Assembly (NCBI RefSeq): GCF_946482605.1
Contig: NZ_CAMLSE010000003.1
Span: 248,001 to 312,000 of the forward strand
Length of the DNA: 64,000 nucleotides
From: an uncultured Dyadobacter sp.
GTDB taxonomy: Bacteria; Bacteroidota; Bacteroidia; Cytophagales; Spirosomataceae
Direction: 5' to 3'
Shown here: in pieces, positions 18,501 to 25,998 of the stretch
How positions within the stretch are numbered: the stretch's first letter is position 1
Layout of the letters: each line of letters starts with the position of its first letter
Notes under the pieces: model-generated
What the model was told of the DNA's origin: nothing
The model's input: the letters and a program-made list of their open reading frames with translations, nothing else
The model's database searches: none
Program-made: the position numbers and the translations under genes

Positions 18501-19745
18501 CTTCGGACCATGGTCCTGGTAATGGCGCACCACCTTTTGCTGCCTGTCGACCAGGAAAAGCCCGTTGTCATCCGTGCCGAGCCAGAGATTGCCTTCCACG
18601 GCCGCTACCATCGGACCGGCGATCTTGAAGGGCTTTCTGCCATGCTCGTCCACGAGCCGCAGCGAGCCAAACTGCCCCGAAAGCGTATTGTGGTAATTTA
18701 CCCCTCCGTAATAGGTTCCCACCCAAAAAGTGCCTTCCCGGTTCAGAAAGACAGACCTCACCGAATTGTCGCTGAGCGAACCCGCTTGTTCGGGCGCATT
18801 GGTATGCCGCGTGAAGCGCTGGCCGTCCTGGGAAACAACGAACAAGCCCGACATGCAGCCCACCCAGAAATTCCCCTGGTTATCGGGTTTGATCGTCCTG
18901 ACCGACAGCGACCTGGTATCCAATGACCGGATCGGCTGCCAGGTGATCACCTTTCCTTGATTTTTATCAAAAACCGCGATCCCCTTCTTTTCCGTACCGA
19001 TCCAAAGTCGCCCGTCTTTGTCTTCGGCAATGGAATTTACCCAGTTGGAACTGTGATGCCACAGCGAGTCATTTTTTTCCAGGAAGTAATGCTTTTCATC
19101 AAACTTCCCGGCCCCGGCGCGTGTGATCCGGGTAATGCCGACCGTGGTGCCGATCCAGAGCGTTTTGTCCCGGTCTTCGAATATCGTTTTGACATCATAA
19201 TAAGGCAAACCACCCGGTTCCGGCCTATTTTTCATCAACCGCTCGAATTGAAACGGCCTTGCATTCCGCATCCGGTTCAGTCCCTGCCGCGTGCCCACCC
19301 AAAGATCGCCATAGGAGTCCATCAGGATCGATGATACATTGTTATTGGACAAAGAACGGGAGTTCGTACTGTCCCTGACGATCCTGACAAACTGGTCCTT
19401 CAACGCGTCATACAAGTTGAGCCCACCGCTCGTCCCCACCCATAACCGGCCCTTCCGGTCGGTCAGGAGCGAATTGATGGAGTTGGAGGAAATGGAGGTT
19501 TTATTATCGGGTTGTTTTTTGTAAACCACAATATTCCGCGAATCGTAGCGGTTCAGACCATCACGGGTACCGAACCACATGAAACCCCTCGCATCCTGTG
19601 TGATGGCGTACACACTGCTCTGAGAGAGGTTCTCCTCAATAGTCAAATGGCTGAAAATCAACGTCTGTGCCTGCGCAAAAAGACCGGATTCCACCAGGAT
19701 CAGTGAAATGATAAGGACGATTTTAACGAAGCAGGAACGGGCCAT
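15576..19745 (-). CDS. Hybrid two-component sensor/response regulator (HTCS) of a polysaccharide utilization locus
   Basis: 1389 residues, the typical HTCS size. Signal peptide (1-26); fourteen propeller blades marked by DxxGxLWIGT-type repeats (about 50-700); a Y_Y_Y domain ending before one membrane segment (about 806-826); histidine kinase with phosphorylated His in IIHEIRTPLT and ATP-binding motifs VEDDGIGI and GFGIGLAL; a receiver domain with the phospho-Asp in LVISDVAMPVMDG and Lys in LTKPF; and a C-terminal AraC-type helix-turn-helix (ISEVAFTVGFSDPKHFSKTFRSQFGKSPSAYM). All signalling steps are in one inner-membrane protein that senses an oligosaccharide in the periplasm. It lies just upstream of the susC operon it probably activates. 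Ligand unknown. Confidence 0.96.
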   Translation of the reverse strand: MARSCFVKIVLIISLILVESGLFAQAQTLIFSHLTIEENLSQSSVYAITQDARGFMWFGTRDGLNRYDSRNIVVYKKQPDNKTSISSNSINSLLTDRKGRLWVGTSGGLNLYDALKDQFVRIVRDSTNSRSLSNNNVSSILMDSYGDLWVGTRQGLNRMRNARPFQFERLMKNRPEPGGLPYYDVKTIFEDRDKTLWIGTTVGITRITRAGAGKFDEKHYFLEKNDSLWHHSSNWVNSIAEDKDGRLWIGTEKKGIAVFDKNQGKVITWQPIRSLDTRSLSVRTIKPDNQGNFWVGCMSGLFVVSQDGQRFTRHTNAPEQAGSLSDNSVRSVFLNREGTFWVGTYYGGVNYHNTLSGQFGSLRLVDEHGRKPFKIAGPMVAAVEGNLWLGTDDNGLFLVDRQQKVVRHYQDHGPKDQRLSNEKIKCLLNDGDNGLWIGTIKGLNYLNISENRITQYLNVPDDATSIPDDRIYDLVRDAEGHLWIATYHGGLCRFDPGSKKFTQYKFADGSTAGLLSNSATSLLLDSKKRIWIGTTKGLAQKLNDKDGFVHYTHSGKSPESISGNYVTTLFEDAKKRIWIGTRGTGLNLFNPDKGTFRRYDENSGLPGKTIQGIREDARGHLWISTENGLSRFDTGKGTFINYDKNDGLVCKEFISNSIFKNGDGMLYFGGFNGIAVFHPDSIRSNPHVPALVFTGLKLFNKNVIAGPDNEVLTNSVSYTDHITLNHRQNVFSIEFAALNYIDALKNRYAYQLLGFDSEWNVVNEPVATYMNLEPGEYTLLVKGANNNGLWNSSPLQLKITVLAPPWKTNWAYLAYTIVFLALLYTWARFNKIRVQLAHELQLEHLEKTRRNELHQTKINFFTNIIHEIRTPLTLIMGPMGELAEGFGENPVVRKQLNVMKESTNRLLRLVEQLLDFQKHEIGNVCLKVQKHDLNGWLQKTIDSFHSFAALRGIRLHFEPASGNRDLWFDSGEMEKVFHNLLANAVKFTPAGGQIRISTRVTDDRPAMWQIIVEDDGIGIAADDLDKIFHRFYQADNPGRHESGFGIGLALSKNIVELHHGTILAESRESVGGTGGFTRFIIALPMGSEVYAQEEIVVNGSESQISGRSGHSLPDVPPLQTGQQAEGTGKRKADSHKPLVMIVEDQDDLRAYLKDLLLPHYQVVEAQNGSAAWDEATRILPDLVISDVAMPVMDGVAFTRLLKKDQRTSHIPVILLTARDTVAHQVAGLETGADDYLTKPFYPKLLITRVQNLLRSREELKEKFKHKISMEPVVQQTAHPDELFLNRLMALIEDNLANPDFNLAEMVSEIGMSRPVLFRKIKMLTGYSIMDLVRSVRLKKAEILLQQKKMSISEVAFTVGFSDPKHFSKTFRSQFGKSPSAYMHASESEN

Positions 19746-19812
19746 TGTAGCAATGATAAAATAAAAGGAATTACTATAAATATATTGACGAGATAACTGG
19801 CAAACTACCCTT

Positions 19813-19820
19813 CAAACCTA
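19813..19820 (-). promoter_or_regulatory. Candidate -7 element (TAGGTTTG) for the hybrid sensor gene
   Basis: Exact TAnnTTTG on the minus strand, 68 bp before the ATG at 19745. Only 10 bp separate it from the oppositely directed element at 19831-19838, so the two promoters overlap and may compete. Confidence 0.4.
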
Positions 19821-19830
19821 CCTCGTCACC

Positions 19831-19838
19831 TATCTTTG
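19831..19838 (+). promoter_or_regulatory. Candidate -7 element (TATCTTTG) for phnA
   Basis: Exact TAnnTTTG match on the plus strand, 22 bp before the phnA ATG at 19860. A start point near 19845 excludes the in-frame TTG at 19836 as the translation start. Confidence 0.45.
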
Positions 19839-19859
19839 CCGCACTGCAATACCTTACAT

Positions 19860-20435
19860 ATGATGAATCAAATACTAAAAGAAAGAAGCAACGGCGTGTG
19901 CGAACTATGCAAATCGGGCGAGGGCGTGTCGGTATACCAGGTACTTCCCGCGGGTTACCCCAACGATGAAATCGTTGTTTGCAGGCCGTGCCTGGACCAA
20001 ATCGAAAAACGGGAGCCAATGAACAGTGGTTACTGGCATTTTCTTTCCGATGCGATGTGGAGCGAAACCCCGGCCGTACAGGTGGTGGCCTGGCGGATGC
20101 TCAGCCGCATGAAAAACGAGACCTGGGCGGCGGATAATCTCGACATGATGTACCTGGAAGATTCCGTGAAACAATGGGCCGAAGCGAGCGGCGATCACGA
20201 GGAAAGCGCCGCAGCAGTATTTCATCGCGACGTGAACGGCAATATCCTGGCAAACGGCGATACGGTTGTTCTGACCAAATCACTGGACGTGAAGGGAAGT
20301 TCGATCAACGCCAGAATGGGTACTGTGGTCAAAAATATAAGGGTGGTGGAGAACAATACGGACCAGATCGAGGGCAAGATAGACGGACAGGTTATCGTAA
20401 TCCTCACCAAATACCTTCGCAAGCAGGTCAGTTAA
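19860..20435 (+). CDS. phnA: PhnA-domain protein (YjdM-like)
   Basis: 191 residues from ATG 19860 (a second ATG follows at 19863). The N-terminus is a zinc ribbon with Cys pairs C14/C17 and C41/C44 (CELC and CRPC). A helical middle part (about 50-125) leads to the C-terminal PhnA domain of about 60 residues: DVNGNILANGDTVVL, KSLDVKGSS, and GKIDGQVIVILTKYLRK. The family is named from the E. coli phn region but is widespread without phosphonate genes, and its biochemical role is not settled. It stands alone here, divergent from the hybrid sensor, with a clear -7 element close upstream. Confidence 0.9.
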   Translation: MMNQILKERSNGVCELCKSGEGVSVYQVLPAGYPNDEIVVCRPCLDQIEKREPMNSGYWHFLSDAMWSETPAVQVVAWRMLSRMKNETWAADNLDMMYLEDSVKQWAEASGDHEESAAAVFHRDVNGNILANGDTVVLTKSLDVKGSSINARMGTVVKNIRVVENNTDQIEGKIDGQVIVILTKYLRKQVS

Positions 20436-20869
20436 TGGCGGGTTATTTGAAAACAGGAGGCTGTACCATAAGAAGCGAAACAGCTATTGATGTCATGTTG
20501 AGCGAAGCGAGCACCGCTATTGGTACATTCCTTCGACCGCTCCGGCGGCCCGGTTCCCTCAGGATGACAAGGCTTTTAAGGTGACAGGTGCTCAGGACGG
20601 CAAGAGCCTCAGGGCGACAAGGTGCTCAGGAGGACAAGACACTAAAAATGAGCACTTTGTCAGCCTGAGCGGAGTCGAAGGCAGTCCGAACGGCAACATC
20701 GCACATTCCTTCGACTTCGCTCAGGATGACAAGGCTTTTAGGGAGGCAAGGCACTCAGGAAGGCAAGGCAATAAAAATGAGCATTTTATCAGCCAGAGCG
20801 GACCGGGCCGCCGGGCGGTCGAAGGTAGTCCGAATGGCAACATCGTACATGCCTTCCAACCGGCCACAC
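20436..20869. repeat. Cluster of three intergenic palindromic repeat units (REP/MITE-like)
   Basis: This 434-bp gene-free stretch is made of three related units. The middle one is the most complete: a left arm at 20659-20681 and a right arm at 20708-20730 form a 23-bp inverted repeat with two mismatches around a 26-bp loop. The first unit (20492-20578) has a similar but diverged outline and the same GACAAGGCTTTTA tail (repeated near 20728-20740). The third (about 20789-20860) has a left arm and loop but no good right arm, and runs up to the stop codon of the LytTR gene. The CTTCGACTnCGCTCAGGATGAC-type arm is a sequence seen scattered in many genomes. Confidence 0.75.
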
Positions 20870-21619
20870 CTACCGAAGGTCCAGCATCTTTTTTAACTCT
20901 TCCTTTTTGCTCCGGGCAATGGGCAACTCGGCGCCATTGGTCAGCAACAGAAAGTCGCCGAACTCCTTTTTCCAGCTTTTGATGAAGGCTTTATTGACAA
21001 GATGGGATTGGTGGCAGCGAACAAATCCGTATGGCCCGAGCAAGTCATTGTATAGGAAAATAGGCTTGCAAACGAGCAACGCCTCCCCGTCGGTGAGGTG
21101 AAAAGTACTGTAATTATTCGAAGACTCGCACCGCACGATTTCGCTGGTCCTGACAAAGCGCGTCTCTTTCGCCGTCGATAATGCGATGCGTTGCTCTGCC
21201 GGCTTGGAAGCGTCTTCTAAAAAGTGCATCAGGTTTTTAAGCAGCTGATTCTGTTCTTTCAGAAGGTGTTGTTGGCGGGCTCTTTCGACAGCCGTTTGCA
21301 ATTCATCAATCGCAACCGGTTTCAACAGGTAGTCCACTGCGGCAAACCGAAGCGCCTGGATGGCATACTGGTCGTAGGCTGTTACAAAAATAACCTCAAA
21401 GCGGCAGGCTGGCAGGCTGCGCAGCCAATCAAATCCGGTTTGCTGAGGCATCTGGATATCCAGAAACACCAGATCTGGCTGATGACTGTACAGCAACCCG
21501 GTGGCAGTGCGGGTTTCCAATGCCGTGCCGCAAATCTCCACTTGCGGGCAATACGTTTCGAGCAGGACCCGAAGGTTGTCCAGGTTGGGCTGTTCGTCAT
21601 CGATCAATATCGCTTTCAT
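20870..21619 (-). CDS. LytTR-family response regulator
   Basis: 249 residues from the ATG at 21619, chosen because it shares one base with the kinase stop (TGATG); an upstream in-frame start would lie inside the kinase gene. Receiver domain (1-120) with acidic pair DDE at 7-9, phospho-Asp 54 in VFLDIQMP, Thr in VTAYD and Lys in LLKPV. The C-terminal LytTR DNA-binding domain (about 150-248) shows RFVRTSEIVRCESSNNYSTFHL, FVRCHQSHLVN and a closing ELPIARSKKEELKKML. It is the output partner of the preceding membrane kinase. The direct repeats at 23292-23323 are a likely binding site, suggesting self-regulation. Confidence 0.95.
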   Translation of the reverse strand: MKAILIDDEQPNLDNLRVLLETYCPQVEICGTALETRTATGLLYSHQPDLVFLDIQMPQQTGFDWLRSLPACRFEVIFVTAYDQYAIQALRFAAVDYLLKPVAIDELQTAVERARQQHLLKEQNQLLKNLMHFLEDASKPAEQRIALSTAKETRFVRTSEIVRCESSNNYSTFHLTDGEALLVCKPIFLYNDLLGPYGFVRCHQSHLVNKAFIKSWKKEFGDFLLLTNGAELPIARSKKEELKKMLDLR

Positions 21620-23235
21620 CAAAACCAATGATTAAATGTGAGCATAATCTGCGCGCCCTGCGGCGCTGCATTACCGATGGTCAGGCTGAGCTGCCAGTCC
21701 TGGTGGAGTTGGTTCAATAGTTCAATCCGGTCCCGGGTGAGTTTCAGCCCTAACCCGGTGGCTGGCTTTGCTTCTGTCAGGCCTTTGCCGTTATCAGTGA
21801 GTTTCACGATCATCATCCGGCCGGACTGGCCTACCGTCAGCTCAATTTTCCCTTCCGCTCCCAGCGAAGCCACGCCGTGTTTGACCGCATTCTCGACCAG
21901 GGGTTGCAAAAGCAGCGCAGGGATGTTCGTTTCGTACGCATTGATGGCCGGGTCGACGGTAATGCTGTATTCAAATCCAAACCGCAGTTTCTCCAACTTC
22001 AGATAGGTGTCCAGGGTCTGGATTTCCTCGTGGAGCGCTATCTCACTTTTCTGACTGTGCAGGAGCGAATCCCTGGTGAGCCGGGCAAAGTCGGACAGGT
22101 AGCTGTTGGCGCCTTTGATGTCCTGCTTATTAACAAGTCCCTGGATCGAGTTCAGTGCATTAAAGATGAAATGCGGGTTCAGCTGGGCGTAAATGGCCTT
22201 TAATTCAAGTTGTAACCTGGTCCTGTTCATCTCCTGCTGCCGGGCTTTCCTGCGCTGCCGGATCAGCAAAAATGATAAAACCAATACGCTGGCCACCAGA
22301 ATTCCTGCCAGCATGCGAACCTGCACAGTCCGGTACCATACGGCCACAATGTTGAATGCGTACTCGGTCGTGTGCGAAGGCTGGGCCGAATACCTGATTT
22401 TGATAACATACTGGCCTGGCGGAATGTCCTTGATCCACACAAAATTACCGTCATACGCATTGTGGCGCCAATCCGAGTACACACGCCCGTCGCGGAGGAG
22501 CTGGTATTCGATCTGCTTCCTGCCAAACACCCCGTTCTGCAATGCAAAGATCAGATTGGTGTTGGTGGATGGCACGGTAAGAACCGACGGAAAACTGCCC
22601 GGGGATTGACTATCGGGCAGCCAAGGCGATTGGAGCTGCCGAAAAAATTCATCCAGCGTTTCCGACGTATAAATACCCGTGATCTCAGGCCTGACCGACT
22701 CCCAGGCAACCAGCGAGGTGGCTACAATGCGGTTATCCTCCACTTTACTGACATCCATGATCAACAAAGCGCCCGGTCGGGCTTTATACCCGCCCAGATA
22801 AGCCATTTCCGGGAAGCCTGAACTTCGGATCACGGTGGAATCGGTGAACGAACTGATTTCGTTCCAGGGCACCAGGATCCGGTTTCCAGGGTATTCCGTA
22901 ACGCGGAACCGGAATGCGTGTGCGTTTTGAGGATTAACGCCATGCAGAAAGAACTGGGCATTAGCGGTATCAAAAGTGGTACGGGTGATCATGTCGCGTG
23001 GCCGCAACCGCCGGAAGTAAGGGTCTTTCGCCAATGCATCGAAATGCGCGCTTTTCTCCCGTATTTGGCGGAATGCGTCATTTTCCTTGCGAATAGCCAG
23101 CATTAACGCAACGGTTGAGGGAGTTTTCCGGATCCCGCCCGGAAAGCTTTGGGAGTAATCGCTCCAATTGATCTGCGCCCTTGCCGGAGAAAGGGCCGCG
23201 ATTCCGGCCAGAAGAAATAGGGTTATGTTTTTCAT
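21619..23235 (-). CDS. LytS-type membrane histidine kinase
   Basis: 538 residues. Signal peptide (1-20), an extracytoplasmic region (about 21-300) ending in a Y_Y_Y-like beta fold (IEYQLLRDGRVYSDW, PPGQYVIKIRY), one membrane segment (about 306-325), then the His_kinase domain with phospho-His 355 in QLNPHFIFNALNS and an ATP-binding domain with PLVENAVKHG, DNGKG and GLGLK. This class autophosphorylates and signals to a LytTR regulator, here encoded by the overlapping next gene. The large sensor region suggests an extracytoplasmic ligand, not identified. The gene lies between the MFS exporter and the regulator; the 175 bp upstream hold a direct-repeat operator candidate. Confidence 0.93.
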   Translation of the reverse strand: MKNITLFLLAGIAALSPARAQINWSDYSQSFPGGIRKTPSTVALMLAIRKENDAFRQIREKSAHFDALAKDPYFRRLRPRDMITRTTFDTANAQFFLHGVNPQNAHAFRFRVTEYPGNRILVPWNEISSFTDSTVIRSSGFPEMAYLGGYKARPGALLIMDVSKVEDNRIVATSLVAWESVRPEITGIYTSETLDEFFRQLQSPWLPDSQSPGSFPSVLTVPSTNTNLIFALQNGVFGRKQIEYQLLRDGRVYSDWRHNAYDGNFVWIKDIPPGQYVIKIRYSAQPSHTTEYAFNIVAVWYRTVQVRMLAGILVASVLVLSFLLIRQRRKARQQEMNRTRLQLELKAIYAQLNPHFIFNALNSIQGLVNKQDIKGANSYLSDFARLTRDSLLHSQKSEIALHEEIQTLDTYLKLEKLRFGFEYSITVDPAINAYETNIPALLLQPLVENAVKHGVASLGAEGKIELTVGQSGRMMIVKLTDNGKGLTEAKPATGLGLKLTRDRIELLNQLHQDWQLSLTIGNAAPQGAQIMLTFNHWF

Positions 23236-23291
23236 GTTGTCGAAGTTACAACGACAAAAAAACAGTTTTCGGAGGTCCTGATCGGAAGGAA

Positions 23292-23323
23292 TGTGAATGC
23301 TGCCGGGCCGACTGTGAATGCTG
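23292..23323. promoter_or_regulatory. Direct-repeat pair, candidate LytTR operator
   Basis: TGTGAATGCTG occurs twice as a perfect 11-bp direct repeat (23292-23302 and 23313-23323), 10 bp apart, period 21 bp. LytTR regulators such as AgrA bind two direct 9-bp sites at this spacing. The pair lies 57-88 bp upstream of the kinase ATG, a typical activator position. Confidence 0.55.
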
Positions 23324-23410
23324 TTCGTTGCGGCAAGAACTTACCAAACCCGACAATTCCGGTTTGAGTACTATTCGGCCGAGGGAACGCTACCCGGACA
23401 AGCCTCTTAA

Positions 23411-24838
23411 TCAGCCATGAGCTTCCACCCTTCCTGCACCTTGCACCCGGCCCGCAGCATTGCCGACCCTACCCAGCATAATGGCAACTACAACCAGACA
23501 CCCCATTCCGGCCAGCAGTCCGTTTTGTAATGCATGTTGGTAAGCCTCAAAAGAATCTTCGTAAAGGCTGTTGTAAAATACACCACCGATGAGGCCGATC
23601 CCCATTGCGGAGGCGATTTGCTGGAATGTGGAGAAAATACCGGAGGCAATTCCCGCATCACCCGTAGGCACATTATCCAGCACAATGTTCAGGAGAAAGG
23701 GCAACACGGCACCATTGCCGAAACCGTACAAACCAATGAGCGCAACGACGGTAAAAGTACCCGTCGCCCGGTCGAGGAGCAGGATGTGGAGCGCAAACGA
23801 TACCATGATCAATGCCAGGCCGAGCAGCAGGATATGCTTTCCAAACTTCACCAGCAATTTCGAGGAGATGTACGACGACAGCATGAAGAGCAATGCGTGA
23901 GGAAGGAAGTACATGCCGCAGCGCAGCGCAGAAATACCCCTGCCAGATTGAAGGTAGACAGCAATCATCAGCAGGTAAGCTGTGTGCAGCATAAAATGGA
24001 AGAGCACAGCCGTCAAACCGACAGCAAAACCCGGCTGACGGAAGATCCGGACGTCCATCAGCGGTGTTTCATGCCGGTCCACCTGCCGTTTCTGATGCCG
24101 GAAGAAGATGACCAGTAAACCTGCGCCGCCTCCTGCAAGCAAAATACTCCATAACGGCCAGCCGGCTTCTCTCCCCGCGGTTAATGCGTAGATCAGCCCG
24201 CCAAGGGCAAGTGTGAGGATCCCCGCGCCAGGCAGGTCAAACTGCGCCGCATCCTGGCGGGGCGTTTCGGTCACATACCGGCGGATCGCCCATAGCGACG
24301 CGAGTCCGACGGGTACATTGATGAAGAAGATCAGCCGCCACCCGGCGACAATCCACTCCACTTCTGCCAGGTATCCCCCGAGGATTTGTCCGATAATGGC
24401 CGCGATACTCAGCGTAATGCCGTACCAGCCAATCGCCTTCGCCCGCTCATGCGCCTGCGGGAACAGCTCCTGGATCAGCGACAGGGATTGCGTGACCATC
24501 AACGCCGAGCTGGCACCCTGGAACAAACGGGCAATATTCAGTTGCAGTGGGGAAGATGATAAACCGCATAAACAGGAGGTAAGGGTAAAGCATAACATAC
24601 CCCAGAAAAAGACCTTCTTCCGCCCCAGAAAATCGCCTGCCCTCGCCGCCGGGATCAGGAGACAGGCACTTCCGACCAGGTAACCCGCGATGACCAGTTG
24701 TACGTCACCCTGGCTTGCGCGGAGTTTCAGTTTAATGACCGGTATGGCCATGTTGATGATGAAAATATCAATGACATATAGCAGCGGTGCCGTCAGTATC
24801 ACACACAGCACCAACCACCTTGAATAGGAGCTATTCAT
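23411..24838 (-). CDS. MFS transporter, DHA2 (EmrB/QacA-type) drug/H+ exporter
   Basis: About 475 residues from the ATG at 24838; an in-frame extension upstream would run into the ada gene and has no membrane character. Hydrophobic segments span the whole length, consistent with 14 helices. The loop after helix 2 carries the MFS motif-A pattern (GDFLGRKKVFFWG), and helix 5 has GGYLAEVEW. DHA2 proteins expel drugs or other amphiphilic compounds. It starts 41 bp after the ada stop on the same strand, so it is probably cotranscribed with ada and could be under alkylation control. Substrate cannot be read from the sequence. Confidence 0.9.
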   Translation of the reverse strand: MNSSYSRWLVLCVILTAPLLYVIDIFIINMAIPVIKLKLRASQGDVQLVIAGYLVGSACLLIPAARAGDFLGRKKVFFWGMLCFTLTSCLCGLSSSPLQLNIARLFQGASSALMVTQSLSLIQELFPQAHERAKAIGWYGITLSIAAIIGQILGGYLAEVEWIVAGWRLIFFINVPVGLASLWAIRRYVTETPRQDAAQFDLPGAGILTLALGGLIYALTAGREAGWPLWSILLAGGGAGLLVIFFRHQKRQVDRHETPLMDVRIFRQPGFAVGLTAVLFHFMLHTAYLLMIAVYLQSGRGISALRCGMYFLPHALLFMLSSYISSKLLVKFGKHILLLGLALIMVSFALHILLLDRATGTFTVVALIGLYGFGNGAVLPFLLNIVLDNVPTGDAGIASGIFSTFQQIASAMGIGLIGGVFYNSLYEDSFEAYQHALQNGLLAGMGCLVVVAIMLGRVGNAAGRVQGAGRVEAHG

Positions 24839-24878
24839 GGAACTTGGGATTATAGAATGGAAAGGAAGGATAGCGGGA

Positions 24879-25919
24879 CTACTTGTTGGAGTTTTCCAAA
24901 TTAAGGAGCCATTGTTTGCGCCATAAGCCGCCGCCATAGCCGGTTAAGCCGCCGTCAGCGCCAATTACCCTGTGACAAGGGATGAGGATAGAGATTTTAT
25001 TCATGCCGTTCGCATTGGCTACGGCCCTTGTCGCCTCGGGGCGTGCGATGGCCTGTGCCTGCTGCCGGTAGCTCCTCGTCTCTCCGTACGGAACTTCCCG
25101 CAGCATCTGCCAGACCAGGTTCTGAAAGTCAGATCCCGGCGTCACCAGCGGGACCGTAAAGGACTTTCGCTGACCCGCAAAATACTCGCCCAGTTGCTGT
25201 TCCAAAAGCAGGAAATGATCATTTCTGCCTTGCATGATGGTCGCATTCAGAGCTTTGGACAACATTTTAAATTCGGTTTCCAGCATCTTCCTGTCGGTGA
25301 ATTCCAAAAGACAGATCCCTTCTTTCACCGCACAGGCAAACATGGTTCCCAGCGGTGTTTCCAATCTTTTCAGGTCGATTACCTGCTGCATTTTTCCCCT
25401 GGCGGGCGAAAATCCAAAGATGTTTTTGAATGAATCACCAAAACCGCTGAGTGATTCGAACCCCGAATCGAAGGCCGCGGAAGTGACCGTGGCACCCTGC
25501 TGGATGTTTTTGAAGGCCGAATTAATCCTGAACATCCTTTGGTAGGCCTGAAACGTCATCTGATGGTTTTTCAGGAACCACCTTCTGACCGCATTCGGCT
25601 CCAGTCCCCGGCGCAGCAGGTCCGCGTCCCTGAATTTAATGGACGGATCTGCTGCGAGCTCGTCCATTAAAAGCCTGATGGCCTCCGGGGTCTGGTTGAG
25701 GTGCTCCAACGGCCGGCACACCTTGCACGGCCTGTAACCTTTCGCAAACGCTTCCTTGGAGGAGGTAAAAAACTCGACGTTTTCCCGTTTGGGCTTCCGG
25801 GCACTACAAGTCGGACGGCAGAAGATACCTGTTGTTTTAACCGCAGTAAAAAAAACACCCTCAAAACGGGTATCTTTTTCGATAATGGCGTGGTACATCT
25901 GATCGGCAGTGAGATTCAT
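24879..25919 (-). CDS. ada: Bifunctional Ada: methyl-responsive activator and O6-methylguanine-DNA methyltransferase
   Basis: 346 residues, close to E. coli Ada. The N-terminal zinc site has C34, C38, C65 and C68 (FCRPTCSARKPKRENVEFF and YRPCKVCRP); C34 is the expected acceptor of methyl groups from phosphotriesters. An AraC-type helix-turn-helix follows (about 85-185; QAYQRMFRINSAFKNI, SGFESLSGFGDSFKNIFG). The C-terminal methyltransferase has the PCHRV motif with acceptor C315 and the GGGLWRKQWLLNLE end. It repairs alkylated DNA and, when methylated, activates its own gene and neighbours. A good promoter lies just upstream. The MFS gene 41 bp downstream is likely in the same operon. Confidence 0.96.
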   Translation of the reverse strand: MNLTADQMYHAIIEKDTRFEGVFFTAVKTTGIFCRPTCSARKPKRENVEFFTSSKEAFAKGYRPCKVCRPLEHLNQTPEAIRLLMDELAADPSIKFRDADLLRRGLEPNAVRRWFLKNHQMTFQAYQRMFRINSAFKNIQQGATVTSAAFDSGFESLSGFGDSFKNIFGFSPARGKMQQVIDLKRLETPLGTMFACAVKEGICLLEFTDRKMLETEFKMLSKALNATIMQGRNDHFLLLEQQLGEYFAGQRKSFTVPLVTPGSDFQNLVWQMLREVPYGETRSYRQQAQAIARPEATRAVANANGMNKISILIPCHRVIGADGGLTGYGGGLWRKQWLLNLENSNK

Positions 25920-25946
25920 GCGATTACGTTTTTAGTGTTGACAGCC

Positions 25947-25977
25947 CAAAATTATCAACAGGAACAACGCACGACAA
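25947..25977 (-). promoter_or_regulatory. Promoter of ada
   Basis: On the minus strand TTG (25977-25975), a 20-bp spacer, then TAATTTTG (25954-25947): an exact -7 TAnnTTTG with a -33 TTG at the normal distance, 28 bp before the ATG. It is among the best promoter matches in the window. Confidence 0.55.
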
Positions 25978-25998
25978 CCGAAAAATTGACAACCATTT

